Source: Paracyclopina nana (Eukaryota > Arthropoda > Copepoda > Cyclopoida > Cyclopettidae). From it: a stretch of 64,000 nucleotides of DNA. This document shows, one piece after another, positions 22,521 through 37,496 of the stretch (the first letter of the stretch is position 1; each line of letters opens with the position of its first letter). The notes under the pieces were generated by a model. The model did not search any database. It saw only the letters and a program-made list of their open reading frames with translations, and was not told the DNA's origin. Made by a program: the position numbers and the translations under genes. The stretch lies in the NCBI GenBank assembly GCA_019096065.1, contig JAGUCH010000007.1, positions 2,068,501-2,132,500 of the forward strand, in the 5' to 3' direction.

Positions 22521-22809
22521 TCTACAGTGTTTACGATAAAGGTAAATATGAATTTCGGCAGGATGGAAATCGAGCAGAATCTCCACCATCAGCCAACTTT
22601 GAAGGTCTATTACATTTAGGTTATGTAGCAGCCATCTTGGCTGAAGGTGGAACCCTGTTATTTTTCCCGGCCTCCGAGAAATCCACTCGGGGATCGGCGT
22701 AAAAAGCAGGAAAATCAGAGACGGTTTACAGTCCATTGCGAACGCTTTGTTTTCCTCAGTTTCGCAGTACCTACCAGTAACCAGACATTTTCGTTTCAGG
22801 GCCGCCAAG

Positions 22810-23741
<932 letters not shown>

Positions 23742-24623
23742 ATCTTCTACCGTCTTCAGCGTTTTATTGTTCTACTAAATGAAAACAATATAAATGCTAC
23801 CCTTATTGCTAATAGCGAAATGCTAACTCTGCAATTTTTTGCTTTCCATCAAGAAAGGTCACCATTCTTAGTTTGCTTTTGTGTCTAATATCGGAATAGG
23901 ATTCCGCCTGCACCCAAATCCCATTAGATGGCGTCAGTAAGTGACATCTAAAGCGTGCACGTAAAAAAGTAGCCCATTTTTCTTGCTCTATGATGACGTC
24001 AGTGTTCATTAGAAATGTAAACAAAAACAATTTTTGTTTTCCAGGAAAACCTAAGCCATGTAAGCAACTAAAACAAAGCTTGTAACATTTATGATAGTTC
24101 AAGGAATCAATTGGTGTGCTCATTGTTGAATTTCATGCAGGTCAAAGAATTCTTTTCCATTAGCCACATCATAACCAGGAACTTGTCTTCCCCATGACGG
24201 ATCAAATTGTAGCTCAAAATAGCCTTTAACTTAGTTATTCCGGTATTTTGAGAGATCAAAACAAAGTTGCTGCTACAGAATAAACCATTCAAAAATAGCT
24301 ACTTCTAATTCAGAAAAGCCAGTCTATCGAAAAAAATGATGGAAAACATGCTTTCTGGAAATTATGTTGCCCATACTACAGTTCTCGTACTGGCAAGAAA
24401 AGCTAGCCGGGCCTAGCCCATTTTTCATCTTTTTTTCAAGATAGTTCTAACATAATTAGGAAATTTACATGATGCAAGCGTTTGCAATATGGGTACTACT
24501 AAATAAAATTGACTTAAAATGTGTTAAGTATGTGGCTCACTATGGTTCCTGATGCACCAGCAAGCCAACAATTTAGAAACTAGCAGAAAACCGTTTTGGA
24601 TGTCCCCAGCCAGGCCAAAAAAA

Positions 24624-24740
24624 GGGGAATACTGTAAAAAGTCTGCAATGTCAAAAGTCCTTATATATAAAATCCTCATGTAAAAAGTCCTAATATATGA
24701 AGTCCTAATGTAAAAAGTCCTGATGTAAAAAGTACACTCA
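24624..24740 (+). repeat. One-sided GTAAAAAGTCC degenerate array
   Basis: About seven units near 15-17 bp resembling GTAAAAAGTCCTAAT in one orientation, beginning GGGGAATACTGTAAAAAGTC. The start resembles the right terminus of the 9097-10124 element (GGGGAACGGTAATAAG). No inverted half is visible. Confidence 0.65.
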
Positions 24741-25124
24741 ACAAAGATTATTTTGTACAGATATCAATAATTCTTTGATAAAACATTAATGCATGCATTC
24801 CTATAGTGTTCCCTATAGTGGTATGACAGTAAGGAATTCCAATTTAAGAATCAACAATACGCTTGCATAGTGACATTACTGTTTTCATGACAGAAATCGT
24901 TAAGGCTGGTCAGGCATTTGAGCTACTACTGCTGATCTGGCTAGAGTAATGCTTGGTGCTTTTTTGGGTCGTTGATCTTTTGGGACCTAGATGATAAATT
25001 TGAGTCTTTTTTTACCTACTTATCATAAGCTAACTTTAATGATGAAAGGCCATGGAGCCACAAATTACGGGCAGCAATAAAGAAGTGTAGACTTAAAACG
25101 CATTCAAATCCGCAGAGTGCCTAA

Positions 25125-25156
25125 GCATTGTACATGTAAGCTTACATGTACAATGC
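25125..25156. repeat. Perfect 32-bp palindrome
   Basis: Two 16-bp arms, GCATTGTACATGTAAG and its exact complement, meet without a spacer around AAGCTT. Confidence 0.9.
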
Positions 25157-25602
25157 CTAAACATAGAGGTTTGTTTTAGGCCAAGAAAAGTCCATTTCCA
25201 CCAATAGCCTATCAAAGAGGCCAAAAAATTAAATAGCAGAAAAATCCACTTCTGGTAGTTGTGTCCCCTTAGCAGTGGCGCCATCTATGGGTCGCAGTGA
25301 AAAAGGGCCTCATCTAAATCTCATGATTCTAGATAAAGTTAGAGACATAATTTCTACGAAATGAAAGCAATGGAACACTTATAAAACCCGCAGGGACAAT
25401 TGTATTCATCTTTCCGAGCTAAATGTCCATATGAGATACTTTGCATTCAACAACTGCATATAATGTGATAGTCAAAGTGGTTTTTAAATAACGCATTCTT
25501 TTATGGCACTTACCATGCATGAAGCTGGTCAATCTTCTTGCTCTCTTGACATAATGATGAATTTTCTCTCTCTCCCAACCTGGTGACTGGTTGAGAAAAG
25601 GT

Positions 25603-25612
25603 ATATATAAAA
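25603..25612 (+). promoter_or_regulatory. TATA box of the small secreted protein gene
   Basis: ATATATAAAA lies 64-73 bases before the ATG at 25676, with an initiator-like GTCAGAC about 35-40 bp further on (25641-25647). Spacing is slightly longer than the usual 30 bp. Confidence 0.5.
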
Positions 25613-25675
25613 TGCTTTCGTTGAGGCAATCCACCATTTAGTCAGACCTAAGCAAAGAGGACTGACTACATAATC

Positions 25676-26354
25676 ATGTGGTCATGGTTATTGTTAGCAG
25701 CTTTCGCAGTCTCAACAGTGTTGGCTCAGGCCAAGTAATTATACATTTCATTTTAAAGCTTTCGTGCAGTAATTTCAAATCAATTTCAGCCCAAGGGGAG
25801 AGCTTCCCTCGTCACCAGAGAATGACTTGAGTGGGGAGATTGATGGGCCGAGAAAGGCAAGACAAGAGCTGACCAGCATGATTTATAACCTCTGGAGAAA
25901 GACCAAAAGAAGCCAAGTTTACGTAGGAAAGGAGAACAACAGGTTAATGGGCATTCCAACAGGTATAACTAAAATAATATATGAAAAACCCACATATGAA
26001 TAATAAAATTTGATTGCTTTCAGAAATCAAGAGGTTTTCACAAGTTTACCCCATGATTCACAAGAGGCAAATTCGAGAGCAAGATAATTATATCGAGTAA
26101 GTACAATTAAATAGTAATTATTAGGTATGTATAACAGTTATTTCCTGATTTCCAGCGATCTATCTACGAGCTTGTATCTTCCACGACTGGGCCAAGTGCA
26201 ATCGCCTTATGAAGCTCTTTCACTTCCCAATCCTAAGGAGGTTGTACCTCAAGCCATCAGAAGTCATCACGACAGAAGCTTCTATATTAACGAGCCCAAT
26301 GACGCACCTGATGAAGCTTTGACCGCAATTTATAGAATTATAGCAAGAGCATAA
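25676..26354 (+). CDS. Small secreted protein with dibasic sites, unrecognised
   Basis: Four exons, 25676-25734, 25790-25962, 26024-26096 and 26156-26354, all in phase, give 167 residues. Residues 1-18 are a clear signal peptide (MWSWLLLAAFAVSTVLAQ). The mature part is polar, without a cysteine framework. It has basic clusters GPRKARQE, RKTKRSQVY and IHKRQIRE that could be convertase sites, so a peptide precursor is possible; no known neuropeptide is recognised and no Gly-Lys-Arg amidation site was seen. A TATA box precedes it and AATAAA follows at 26572. Strong promoter plus signal peptide suggests tissue-specific expression (inference). Confidence 0.75.
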
Positions 26355-26571
26355 TAATGATGATGAAGATGTGGACTAAGACAACCCGGGGGAGATAAAA
26401 TTGATTCAGGAAGAAGTTTTGAATAACCTCACAATACTTTTTTTAAACTTTGCTCGCAAAATACTCCATCTAGCATCTGTATCTTAGGAAATGCCCATTG
26501 TATCTGAGGCAAAACTAGCATCATTCTACACTAAGAATTTGCCAGATTAATTGAATTTAAGTCAGCAACGA

Positions 26572-26577
26572 AATAAA
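26572..26577 (+). terminator. Poly(A) signal AATAAA
   Basis: Canonical AATAAA about 220 bp after the stop of the small secreted protein gene. Confidence 0.55.
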
Positions 26578-26838
26578 GCAGCAAGAAGCTACATGTTCAA
26601 TTAAGAATTGTTTATTTGGTGTTGAAAAAAAAGCAATGTATAAAATTAGTTTGGAACCTATTATGCAACCGGATTCGTAGAACTGTGAACACAATTTTCC
26701 AAGAATTAGAAAGTACAATACTGGCTTTGTACCAATGAGACCTCATCAAAAATTGGAAAAAATTAAAAAAAAAAAAAATGAGTATTCAGTGAATGTGATT
26801 GGGCGAGATATTAGGGCTAGTCGACTTTAGCTTGAGGC

Positions 26839-27339
26839 GGGCGGCCGTACTTGGATCGACTAGGACATACTGTCCCTGGATAGACTGCAACAGATCGTCC
26901 TTGGATAGACAGACAGAACTCATAGTCCCTGGATCGACGAGACGGATAGTCCTTGGATCGACTACTATGACTTAGCAGGACCTAGGTCGACTAGAACGAA
27001 CAGTGCTAGGATAGACTGACATAACTGACTGTCCCTGCATCGAAAAACGGATCGTCCTTGGATCGACAGCTAGAACGTACTGTACAATGTTAGAATTCAA
27101 CAAAAACTTTTGTTCTATCCAAGGACTTTATGTTCTCATAGTCGATCCAAGGACGATTCGTCTTGTCGATCCAAGTAAATTTCGTTTTTCTTGTCTAACC
27201 TAATACATGTCAGTCCTGGTCTATCCAAGGACTGTGTGTTCTGACAGTCGGTCCACGGATGATCCGTTTTGTCGATGCAAGGCCGGTTCGTCGTAGTCTA
27301 TCCACGGACGATCCGTTGTCGATCCAAGGGTAGGAGTCC
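26839..27339. mobile_element. Inverted-array foldback element (TTGGATCGAC type)
   Basis: It is flanked by a perfect 8-bp duplication CTTGAGGC (26831-26838 and 27340-27347). Termini are GGGCGGCCGTACTTGGATCG and, inward from the right, GGACTCCTACCCTTGGATCG. The left half has about eight drifting units around GTCCTTGGATCGACTA; after about 27110 the units are inverted (AGTCGATCCAAGGACG). The array unit equals the inner part of the terminus. No coding capacity. Confidence 0.8.
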
Positions 27340-27634
27340 CTTGAGGCTAAGAGTTAATAAGTACCTTCGCAGCTCAGTAAAAAAAAGAAGAATTAAATTG
27401 TTATGAATAGAACCCATCTGACTTTATCGTGGGCCTAGGAAAGTGAGAGATGCCTTTCAAAATTACTTAAATTAGGCAGAATTTAATTGAAAGACGTACG
27501 TATAAAAAATATAAATTAACTCAATTCTTTAATGCTACGCACAACTAAAAGGAGAAACCATAGCCAACTCGATGAAACGTGTCCTACATCAGAAGCTTTA
27601 TTTTTGTTAAACAGACTGCTATGTTCTCTAATCT

Positions 27635-27907
27635 TTACTTCACTTCAAAGTGCTCTGGCTTGAGTGGGCTCAGCATCAAGAAACCTTGCATCCTTCCGAA
27701 GGCAATGGTAGCCGTGAGGGTGACAATGCCAACGGCCAAGATCATTCGCGATTGGGCGACCTTGGCGGCGTGCACCTTGGACCAGGATTCAGTGGGCACC
27801 AAGTACTCGTCCATGGAGGGCCGTTTCCAGTTCTTGACGGCGGCCATGCCACGCTTTTGCACAAGGTTGGCCAAAGGCCTCACGGCGAGCACTCCCCTTG
27901 ACAACAT
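27635..27907 (-). CDS. prag01/COX7B-like mitochondrial inner-membrane protein
   Basis: Single exon, 90 residues. The N-terminus (MLSRGVLAVRPLANLVQKRG) is basic and amphipathic like a mitochondrial presequence. Then comes DEYLVPTESWSKVHAAKVAQ and one membrane helix about residues 53-72 (MILAVGIVTLTATIAF), followed by GRMQGFL. This is the plan of the small arthropod family named after deltamethrin resistance gene prag01; its Drosophila member CG7630 has been described as the COX7B homologue of cytochrome c oxidase. The assignment rests on general layout and short motifs, so it is moderate. Confidence 0.65.
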   Translation of the reverse strand: MLSRGVLAVRPLANLVQKRGMAAVKNWKRPSMDEYLVPTESWSKVHAAKVAQSRMILAVGIVTLTATIAFGRMQGFLMLSPLKPEHFEVK

Positions 27908-29054
27908 GATCTAGAATTAACTCGGAGTTCACCTTCAGCAAAAAGCGGGGATGGAAAATTATCACCTGAACTTGTGAAGCAAGAATTTGTTGTTGACAAG
28001 ATGGCTTCTAGGAGAGAATGAAAGATCGAAAGAAACTCAGTCTCTTTTTCTCATTGGATTGAAAGCCAGCAGAGTTAATGCCTTGGGTGGAAATTTAACT
28101 ATAAAAATGATAGCAGTTTATTTTAATCTCTAAAAAAGTGAATAAATATGGTTTTGGCCGTTGTTTTTATTTGTCGAATATTTACTTCTCTTTATTATTG
28201 TATGCCTTATTATTTGAAGCAGGGTTCGCGATTTCGCTCACTTTTTGAACTTTTTCGCTACTTTTTTTACCCCACTTATGCAACCTCTGATTTGTCAAAA
28301 TTATTAGTAATTTTCAAACTAAAGTGATTAAATATGCCAAAGATATTTTTTAAGTGTTTCGGTACAGGCTTTTATCGTCAGACTGCAGAACCTTCGCTAC
28401 GTCAATGCAATGGTGATGCACGGTCATATTTTTGGTTCTTCCTAAAATAGTTTCTTTAATGCAATATGCAGGTGCACACCCTACTGGAGGCTCTCATAAA
28501 GTCTTAAAGAGAGCTTAAATCAATTTCTGTTGAGTTGAAAAATGGATTCGAGCATTGACTTGTCAATATTTATTGAAAACCTATCCCTTGTTAAGCTTAG
28601 TCGATTTTTTGGCTTGGCCCATTTTGTATAAGAAAAGTAGCGTTACTTTTTAAAGGTACTTTAACTTAAGACTTTTCTCTGCCTCCCTGAGGAGTGTGCA
28701 GACAAAATAATCCCACTATAATTAACTTTTAAGAGCAGTGAAGTATGCCCGTGAGCCCCTTTAGTCGTAAGTTCATGTAGATTACAAAAATGAACTTGCT
28801 TGCATTATACACTCTAGTGTTAAAAAAAGATCCTGAAATGGACTCTTTACTAGTCAGCCTGTTAAAAATAGTTGGACTTAGACGAGGAACTGTAACGCCG
28901 GAAAAGTGCATAAAAAAGAAAGTGAGCAAGAATTAGATAAACCACGTCGTCTGCACCTCTTGGAAATGAGTTGACAAATGAATCTAAAGGCAAGAGGCTT
29001 GAATTTATTTCTTCAAGTCCTTGACACCATCATATAGTAGGTTCCAGTACAGAA
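27908..29054. other. Intergenic 1.1 kb, nothing recognised
   Basis: AT-rich; TTTTTCGCTAC-like words near 28230-28275 are the only local repeats. No coding signal on either strand. Confidence 0.6.
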
Positions 29055-29501
29055 TTACGAGTTAGCGTTAGGTCCACGACGACGTCCGAAGGTTTGCACA
29101 ACATTGACAAATCGCCTGTTGTACTGGATCCTCCTCTTGGCGCGACCAGTCCTCTTCTTTTTCTTCTCTTGGGCCTCAACCTTGGGAGTTTGACCCCTGA
29201 CTTTGCCGGCACGAGCCAAAGATCCGTGAACCTGTCACATGACAAGCGTGAGCACAAAGCCAAAAATCATTATGCAATAACAATTTACCTTTCCTCCGAG
29301 CAAGGGAACGGTGACGTCGACATGGGCCAAGCCAAGGCTGGAAACTGGCATTTCATAGTCGACTGGCTTGCCACCGACGAAAAGAAGGACATCGGATGAG
29401 CCTTCGATCTCAGCCACCTTGGCCTTCAATTCAGCCAGGCTCTCATCGCCGGTGGCGAATTCAAGCACGTAGTTGGAGCTTCCACGAATGTGTAACTGCA
29501 T
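29055..29501 (-). CDS. FAU: FAU: ubiquitin-like protein fused to ribosomal protein S30
   Basis: Exons 29501-29289 and 29231-29055 give 129 residues (human FAU 133). Residues 1-71 are the ubiquitin-like part starting [15 protein letters not shown] and ending PLLGGK, with the GG processing site. Residues 72-129 are RpS30 ([44 protein letters not shown]). The two halves are separated by proteolysis, and S30 joins the 40S subunit. The intron falls exactly between the halves. A 5'UTR intron is likely: a leader exon ending 29651 with GTGAAT, and the acceptor TTTTCCAG just before the ATG. Confidence 0.96.
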
Positions 29502-29674
29502 TTTGACGTCCTGGAAAACCAAATCACTGAATTAGGCCTGAATTTCACTGGGCGGACGAACAACAAGCTTATCGAGGCGAAAAAGTTGCCGAGATAGCGC
29601 CGTTTTAGGCTGCAATCGCTCAAAATACGAAAACTTGGCCAAAAATTCACCTCTGTTTCTGTAAACAACAGCAA

Positions 29675-29683
29675 CCGGAAAAG
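29675..29683 (-). promoter_or_regulatory. 5'TOP-like start of FAU/RpS30
   Basis: On the minus strand CTTTTCCGGTTG, matching CTTTTCCGG at the RpS18 start. It is placed as the cap site of the non-coding first exon. Confidence 0.55.
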
Positions 29684-29823
29684 ACAGAATGGACCACGTG
29701 ACTCGCGCTCAACTCTGGAGCCTAAACAACAATTTTCCGCCAAATAGAGGGCGCTGCTGTCAAACGTCAGCAAAGCGCCACCTTTTGACAGAAAAGGGGA
29801 ATATGATGTGGTAATAAGATAGG

Positions 29824-29829
29824 TTTATT
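29824..29829 (-). terminator. Poly(A) signal AATAAA of U2SURP
   Basis: TTTATT on the plus strand, that is AATAAA 13 bases after the U2SURP stop codon. Confidence 0.55.
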
Positions 29830-29842
29830 AAGAGAGGCAGCT

Positions 29843-32797
<2,955 letters not shown>

Positions 32798-33289
32798 TTT
32801 CGCGACTTTTGCTACATTTGTTTACAAACTTGTTCGATTGAAATTTTTCAGCTGTCGATGCCAAGAGATTGCGAGAAAGGGGACAAAAAGTTTGCGAAAA
32901 ATGCCACAAATGCCTAAAAAAGCAATTATGGCGTTGAAAAGCAAATTCTGGGCTTGCGCTAAAGAAGAATCGGTTTGGCACTGACTTGGAATGAAGTAAT
33001 TGGCAGCTCTAACTAAATTACCACTGCACTGCACTCATAAGTCACTTAAACTTAAAGCCCCCAAATATGTTTGCCTAGAGCTCTAGATTTTGATGAGAGT
33101 ATCTCGCTCTCAAAAAGAGCGGGCCTTGTTTTGGAAAAGATTTTCTAAGGTACACCTCAAACTACAGCTCCGATCGGAAAGAAAATTTGAGACGTTCATG
33201 GTTTCTCGGTACAATTACCAAATAAAACATAGCACAACATAAGTAATCGGTGGAACAAAACTGGGCTGATGTCGTGCTACTGTAGGCCG
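32798..33289. other. U2SURP upstream flank
   Basis: No gene seen. Overlapping short frames here are antisense to one another and lack domains. Confidence 0.5.
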
Positions 33290-34215
33290 GCTGGCCACCT
33301 TTAGCCCTTGAGTATATTAGCCCATTTAAACACATGCCCATCAGCAGATTTGCCAAGAATAGCAGAGTTAATATGCCCATGAATACATAAGCACTTTAGG
33401 ATAAAATGCCAATTTTACCCATACAGACGCATGAGTGCACATGTTTCCCTATGAGAACATAAGCGCATGCATCAGAAGTATATTGGCCCATTAGAGCATT
33501 TGCCCATTTGCACATGCCTATATGAGGATTTTAGTACATGAAAACATTAGTCGTGTGCCCAGGAGAACGTTCAAGAATACCCATTTGTACATTTGCTAAG
33601 TACTGCTGAGGAAGTTTGCCCATGAAGACAAGACTTCTAAGGTATGTCAGGACAATTTGCCAATGAGTATATTTGCTCTTGAAGACATCATGCATGTTAG
33701 TGTAATTAGTCCTTGAGGACATTTGTCCTTGTGTGAATTTGCCAATGAGAACTTAAGCGCATCAGTACATTGAGTGTGCACATGAGTGCATCAGAGTATT
33801 TTTCCATTTGCAAGCGAGTACATTTGCCCATTGGGACATTTGCCCATGAGTATATTCATCCATGAGTTCATTTATCGATGAGGATATTTGCTCATAACAT
33901 GAGCACATTTGTCCATGTGGACAAGTGAACAAGAGAACGCTTGGCCAAAGGTACTTTTATATTTTTGCCCGGGAAGACATAAGCGTATGAGAGCACTTTT
34001 TACATTTGGACGTTATGGCTGCAAGTTTATGTCAAGGTTCGTTCTGCTAAGGAGAAATACATAATATGGGGGCATAACTCTAAGTGATTAATGCCAAATA
34101 AGTGATGAATAGGGACAAACCCTTCGGCAAACATCCTAAGGGCCAAATCACTGCAAAGGTATTTCCCGATTAAAATATTAGGGCAAATGGTCAAGGGCAA
34201 AAGGGCAGCAGTTCC
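33290..34215. repeat. TTTGCCCATGAGGACA degenerate array with inverted tail
   Basis: From about 33300 to 34030 a 15-17 bp unit near TTTGCCCATGAGTACA recurs more than 30 times with heavy drift. From about 34060 to 34215 it appears inverted (GGCAAACATCCTAAGGGC, GGCAAATGGTCAAGGGC). Arms are very unequal. Unit family is shared with 3075-3995 and 6035-6490. No clear target duplication. Confidence 0.7.
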
Positions 34216-36497
34216 CGAGCCACAATTTGATGAATAAGCCAAGCTCAATCCATCATTTTCGTCTTTTAGATAATTCCAATGTTCATTGACGTAAGAAAAG
34301 TTGTGGTTGAACTTTTACTTAAAATGAATAAAACCAAAACTGATTCTGAGTTTTACTGGTTGATGAAACCAGATTTACTAATTTTGCTTACGCACTAACT
34401 AGGGTAGAATCGGGTAGTTATAGTTCTTAATGTCATTCGAATGTCATCAGATTTTAGAAAATTCTACCTATTCCAATTTTAGTCCCAAGGAAAACACTCG
34501 ATTTGGGATTACTACTTATATATACATATCTTTTCGAAGTCGGCTTGAAATTAAAACTGCAGTTATAGTGATATCATTACATAAATTACATCAAATAAAT
34601 ATTGCGGCAATAATTTAAGCCCTCGCTTAAAATCAAGCCCAAATTAAAAAAAGCTATTTACAAGGAAAATGATGCCCATGCAGAATTAGTGTGACCAATT
34701 GCTAGCAACTTTTTAGATTAAAATATGCATGTTAACATTTTTTACTCTTCTTGTGCGAGCGAATTAATTAGCATACCGTACCCGCGCTAATTTAGGCCTG
34801 TTCGAGAATAAGTACACTCAAAATTAAGTCTCCCATTTTCACCACTCCGAAAAATAATTTTTTATTTAATTCCGATCGAAATTAAGCAAATCAACAAAAC
34901 CAACAACCAACAAGATATGGATTAATTTTTCACTGAATAGAATAAACTGCTGGTTTTTGCCTATTATTTTGAATTAAAAGTAATGTAATAGTGCTATTTC
35001 AAAGAAAAAATGTCAAAAAGTTTTGTTTGCACAACTGCAATTAGCATTAGCATTAATTCTGCTCAAAATTAGGCCGTAATTTGGATGGTAGTCTGAAATA
35101 GTCGTTGTAGATGAACAGGACATTAGTCTAGAAATTCATTCCGCTCGTCCGCTCGAGCTTGGGTTTTTGAAATGAAAAATCACGAGTGCCACTTTATAAG
35201 CACGAACGAAGTGAGTACGTTATAGTTATTTATTTCGAGCTGGGGCACGTAAAGTAGGGTCATTAAATAGCTGAGCGAGGATTTTAAAATGGGAAAACTC
35301 GAGTACAGCTTTACTAGCCCGAGCCTGCATTCAATTACTTAAAATCCCTCAAATTTGATTCCAGGGCCATTAAGTATTAAATATCCCCCAAATTGCTTAG
35401 AACGTACTGTGATATATAAAAGAGCTGAGTCGGATCGGTAAACTGAATTATAACACGAGGAAATCGTATTACAGTATATAAAATCAAAAGTTTCCTAATG
35501 ATAAGGAAAGATGACGTAGATGAACACCACATAATTCCAACTTGACTTAATTGGTAATGATTCTTAACTTTGAGCGGGTACGGTAAGTTGATTTTCGCGT
35601 ACCCTCCGTTAATTAAAATAAATAAATAAAAATGAGCGACGCTCTTACCGCCAATTTCAACCAGCGCTTTTGAAATCAGCCTAAATACGCTAGCCCCAAG
35701 CTTTTTACGGTTTTCTTCAAGTAATGGCATTTCTCTAATTGCTTTTAATCACATAATTTCACACCTACTTTGCATTATTACTTTGTTTTGATATTCACTT
35801 TTTTGATGAAAAAATGTAAATCTCTTTTGAATCTTACAAATGAGCTTTCTGTTAAAGAAAGAGTGAGAGAGCTGGAGCGCGGCATTAAAAAAAGCTTTAT
35901 AAGGGCAAAAACTTATTCCATCTTTTCTTTCGATTCCTGGGTTGAAATGGATATAGAACACTTTGGTAAGAAACAGATATTTTTCGTCTTGATGGATTAT
36001 AGGCATTTAATTTAGGCAAAATTGCCCACCTTTATTTCTTTCCCAAAGCTTATGTCCCAAAAAGGGTGCATTTTCAGTCATTAAACTGCTCAGATTTACC
36101 AAGGTTTTCTGCCATTATGCATACAATTGACCCAAAACAAAAAGATGCCACTTTGAATAATTGGCTGTGATTAGATTTTTGAGTTTTGATACCTTCCTTA
36201 ATTCCCGAGCGTTTCAGAGACTTGCTAGTTAAACCAGATGTACATGTCCACATTGTGGACAGCTAGGGTCGAGCACGTTTTCTTAAAGTAGGCTCAAACT
36301 TAGGGCATAATGACTCTGATTCTTTTGTAAAAATAAGAGGCTATAAAAATCAGTTGAAAAAAGTTTCAACAATTTCCTAATAGATCACCTTGTATTCTAG
36401 ATCTTCTGGTAACGCATAATGATAAGCAAGCTTTATATCTTAAATGGCTGCATCCTTGCATCCATCACTCCACCTGTGCGAGAAAATGAGCTGTCAT
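34216..36497. other. Gene-poor AT-rich 2.3 kb
   Basis: No gene is supported. Overlapping open frames around 35749-36015 on both strands have no recognised domain. A short word set GTCCACATTGTGGA followed by GGTCGAGCA at 36248-36275 also occurs near 5815-5850, so at least one dispersed repeat fragment is present. Confidence 0.55.
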
Positions 36498-36938
36498 CAG
36501 GGTGACCAGAAAATTAGAGCGGGTTGTAGCTAGATTTTCCCCTAAAATAGCCACGTTTGGCTATCTCAGAAAAATTGATCATAATAGCCACAAATTGGTG
36601 AAAAATAGACACATTTTTAGGAATTTTCAAGATAACATTTGTTATTCTGAAATTTTTTCCCAAGTTTTGGAATTGCTGTGGATAAAATCAAGGATTTAAT
36701 AATGATTTTCTTCAAAAATTGGTGGCAAAAGATCAAAAAATAAGTTGGCCAATTTTGCAAATTTCATTTTTCCCCCTGCTTTTTTGATGATTTTCAAGCG
36801 TTTATTAAGTAAAAATATCAAATTTTCGGACTTTTCAAAAATAGCCATGAATGGCTATGGCTATTCGGCCTTTTCCGTAGCCACACATGGGCTAAAAATA
36901 GCCACTTTGGCTATAAATAGCCACATCTGGTCACCCTG
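36498..36938. mobile_element. 441-bp hAT-type MITE
   Basis: Left end CAGGGTGACCAGA, right end TCTGGTCACCCTG, perfect 13-bp inverted repeats, flanked by a perfect 8-bp duplication GCTGTCAT (36490-36497 and 36939-36946). The terminus fits YARNG of hAT elements. The inside is AT-rich with repeated AATAGCCAC words. No coding capacity. Confidence 0.87.
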
Positions 36939-37496
36939 GCTGTCATCTCGTTTTCTTAAAACCAAATTAGACCAATCAAACCGCAGAATGAAATGCTTTT
37001 ACTTCATCAGCCAAGTTTAAGTGTTGTTTAAAGTTTAATATCAGTTCTGATAGGCTGACCAATTAATACAGTGATATTAAAAATTGGCAATTCTGATTGG
37101 CTAAAAAGAAAATAACGCAGCCAGCTCGTGGTTACCAGATTAATCGCTGACTCGTGGCTTCTTTTTTAGCAAAAAATGCCGTTTGACCACACCAGATCAA
37201 TTTTCTAATCTGGAAACTTTGCACAAAATCTCGACTTTTCCTTCCCGTATTAGAGGATAACTGCAGGGTCTCGAGCGCTAACGCGCTCTCGACCCTAAAA
37301 AGAAAGCTAGATTAGAACGACCCTTTTAAAAAAATTAGAGTTGAGGGCTTTTGTCATGGGAAGTCCAGGATTTCAAAATTCCTACCAAATGAAACCCTTC
37401 AGACTTATGAAAATTTCCATATTTTTGGTGGGCAATTTGGCCTGGTTTGGACAACTCCTCGGATTAATGTGCTGAGAATAATTTTGTTTTTGGCAG

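Larger units (their letters stand above)
23742..25602. other. Gene-free 1.9 kb with small repeats
   Basis: No gene is supported. It contains a one-sided GTAAAAAGTCC array (24624-24740) and a perfect 32-bp palindrome (25125-25156), listed separately. Short minus-strand open frames at 23809-24292 have no recognisable domain. Confidence 0.6.

Noticed and set aside
23809-24292. Minus-strand frames after RpS18
   Set aside because: No domain, no splice structure, composition like surrounding non-coding DNA.
35749-36015. Overlapping frames on both strands, about 80 codons
   Set aside because: No recognised domain and no consistent splice partners; AT-rich surroundings.
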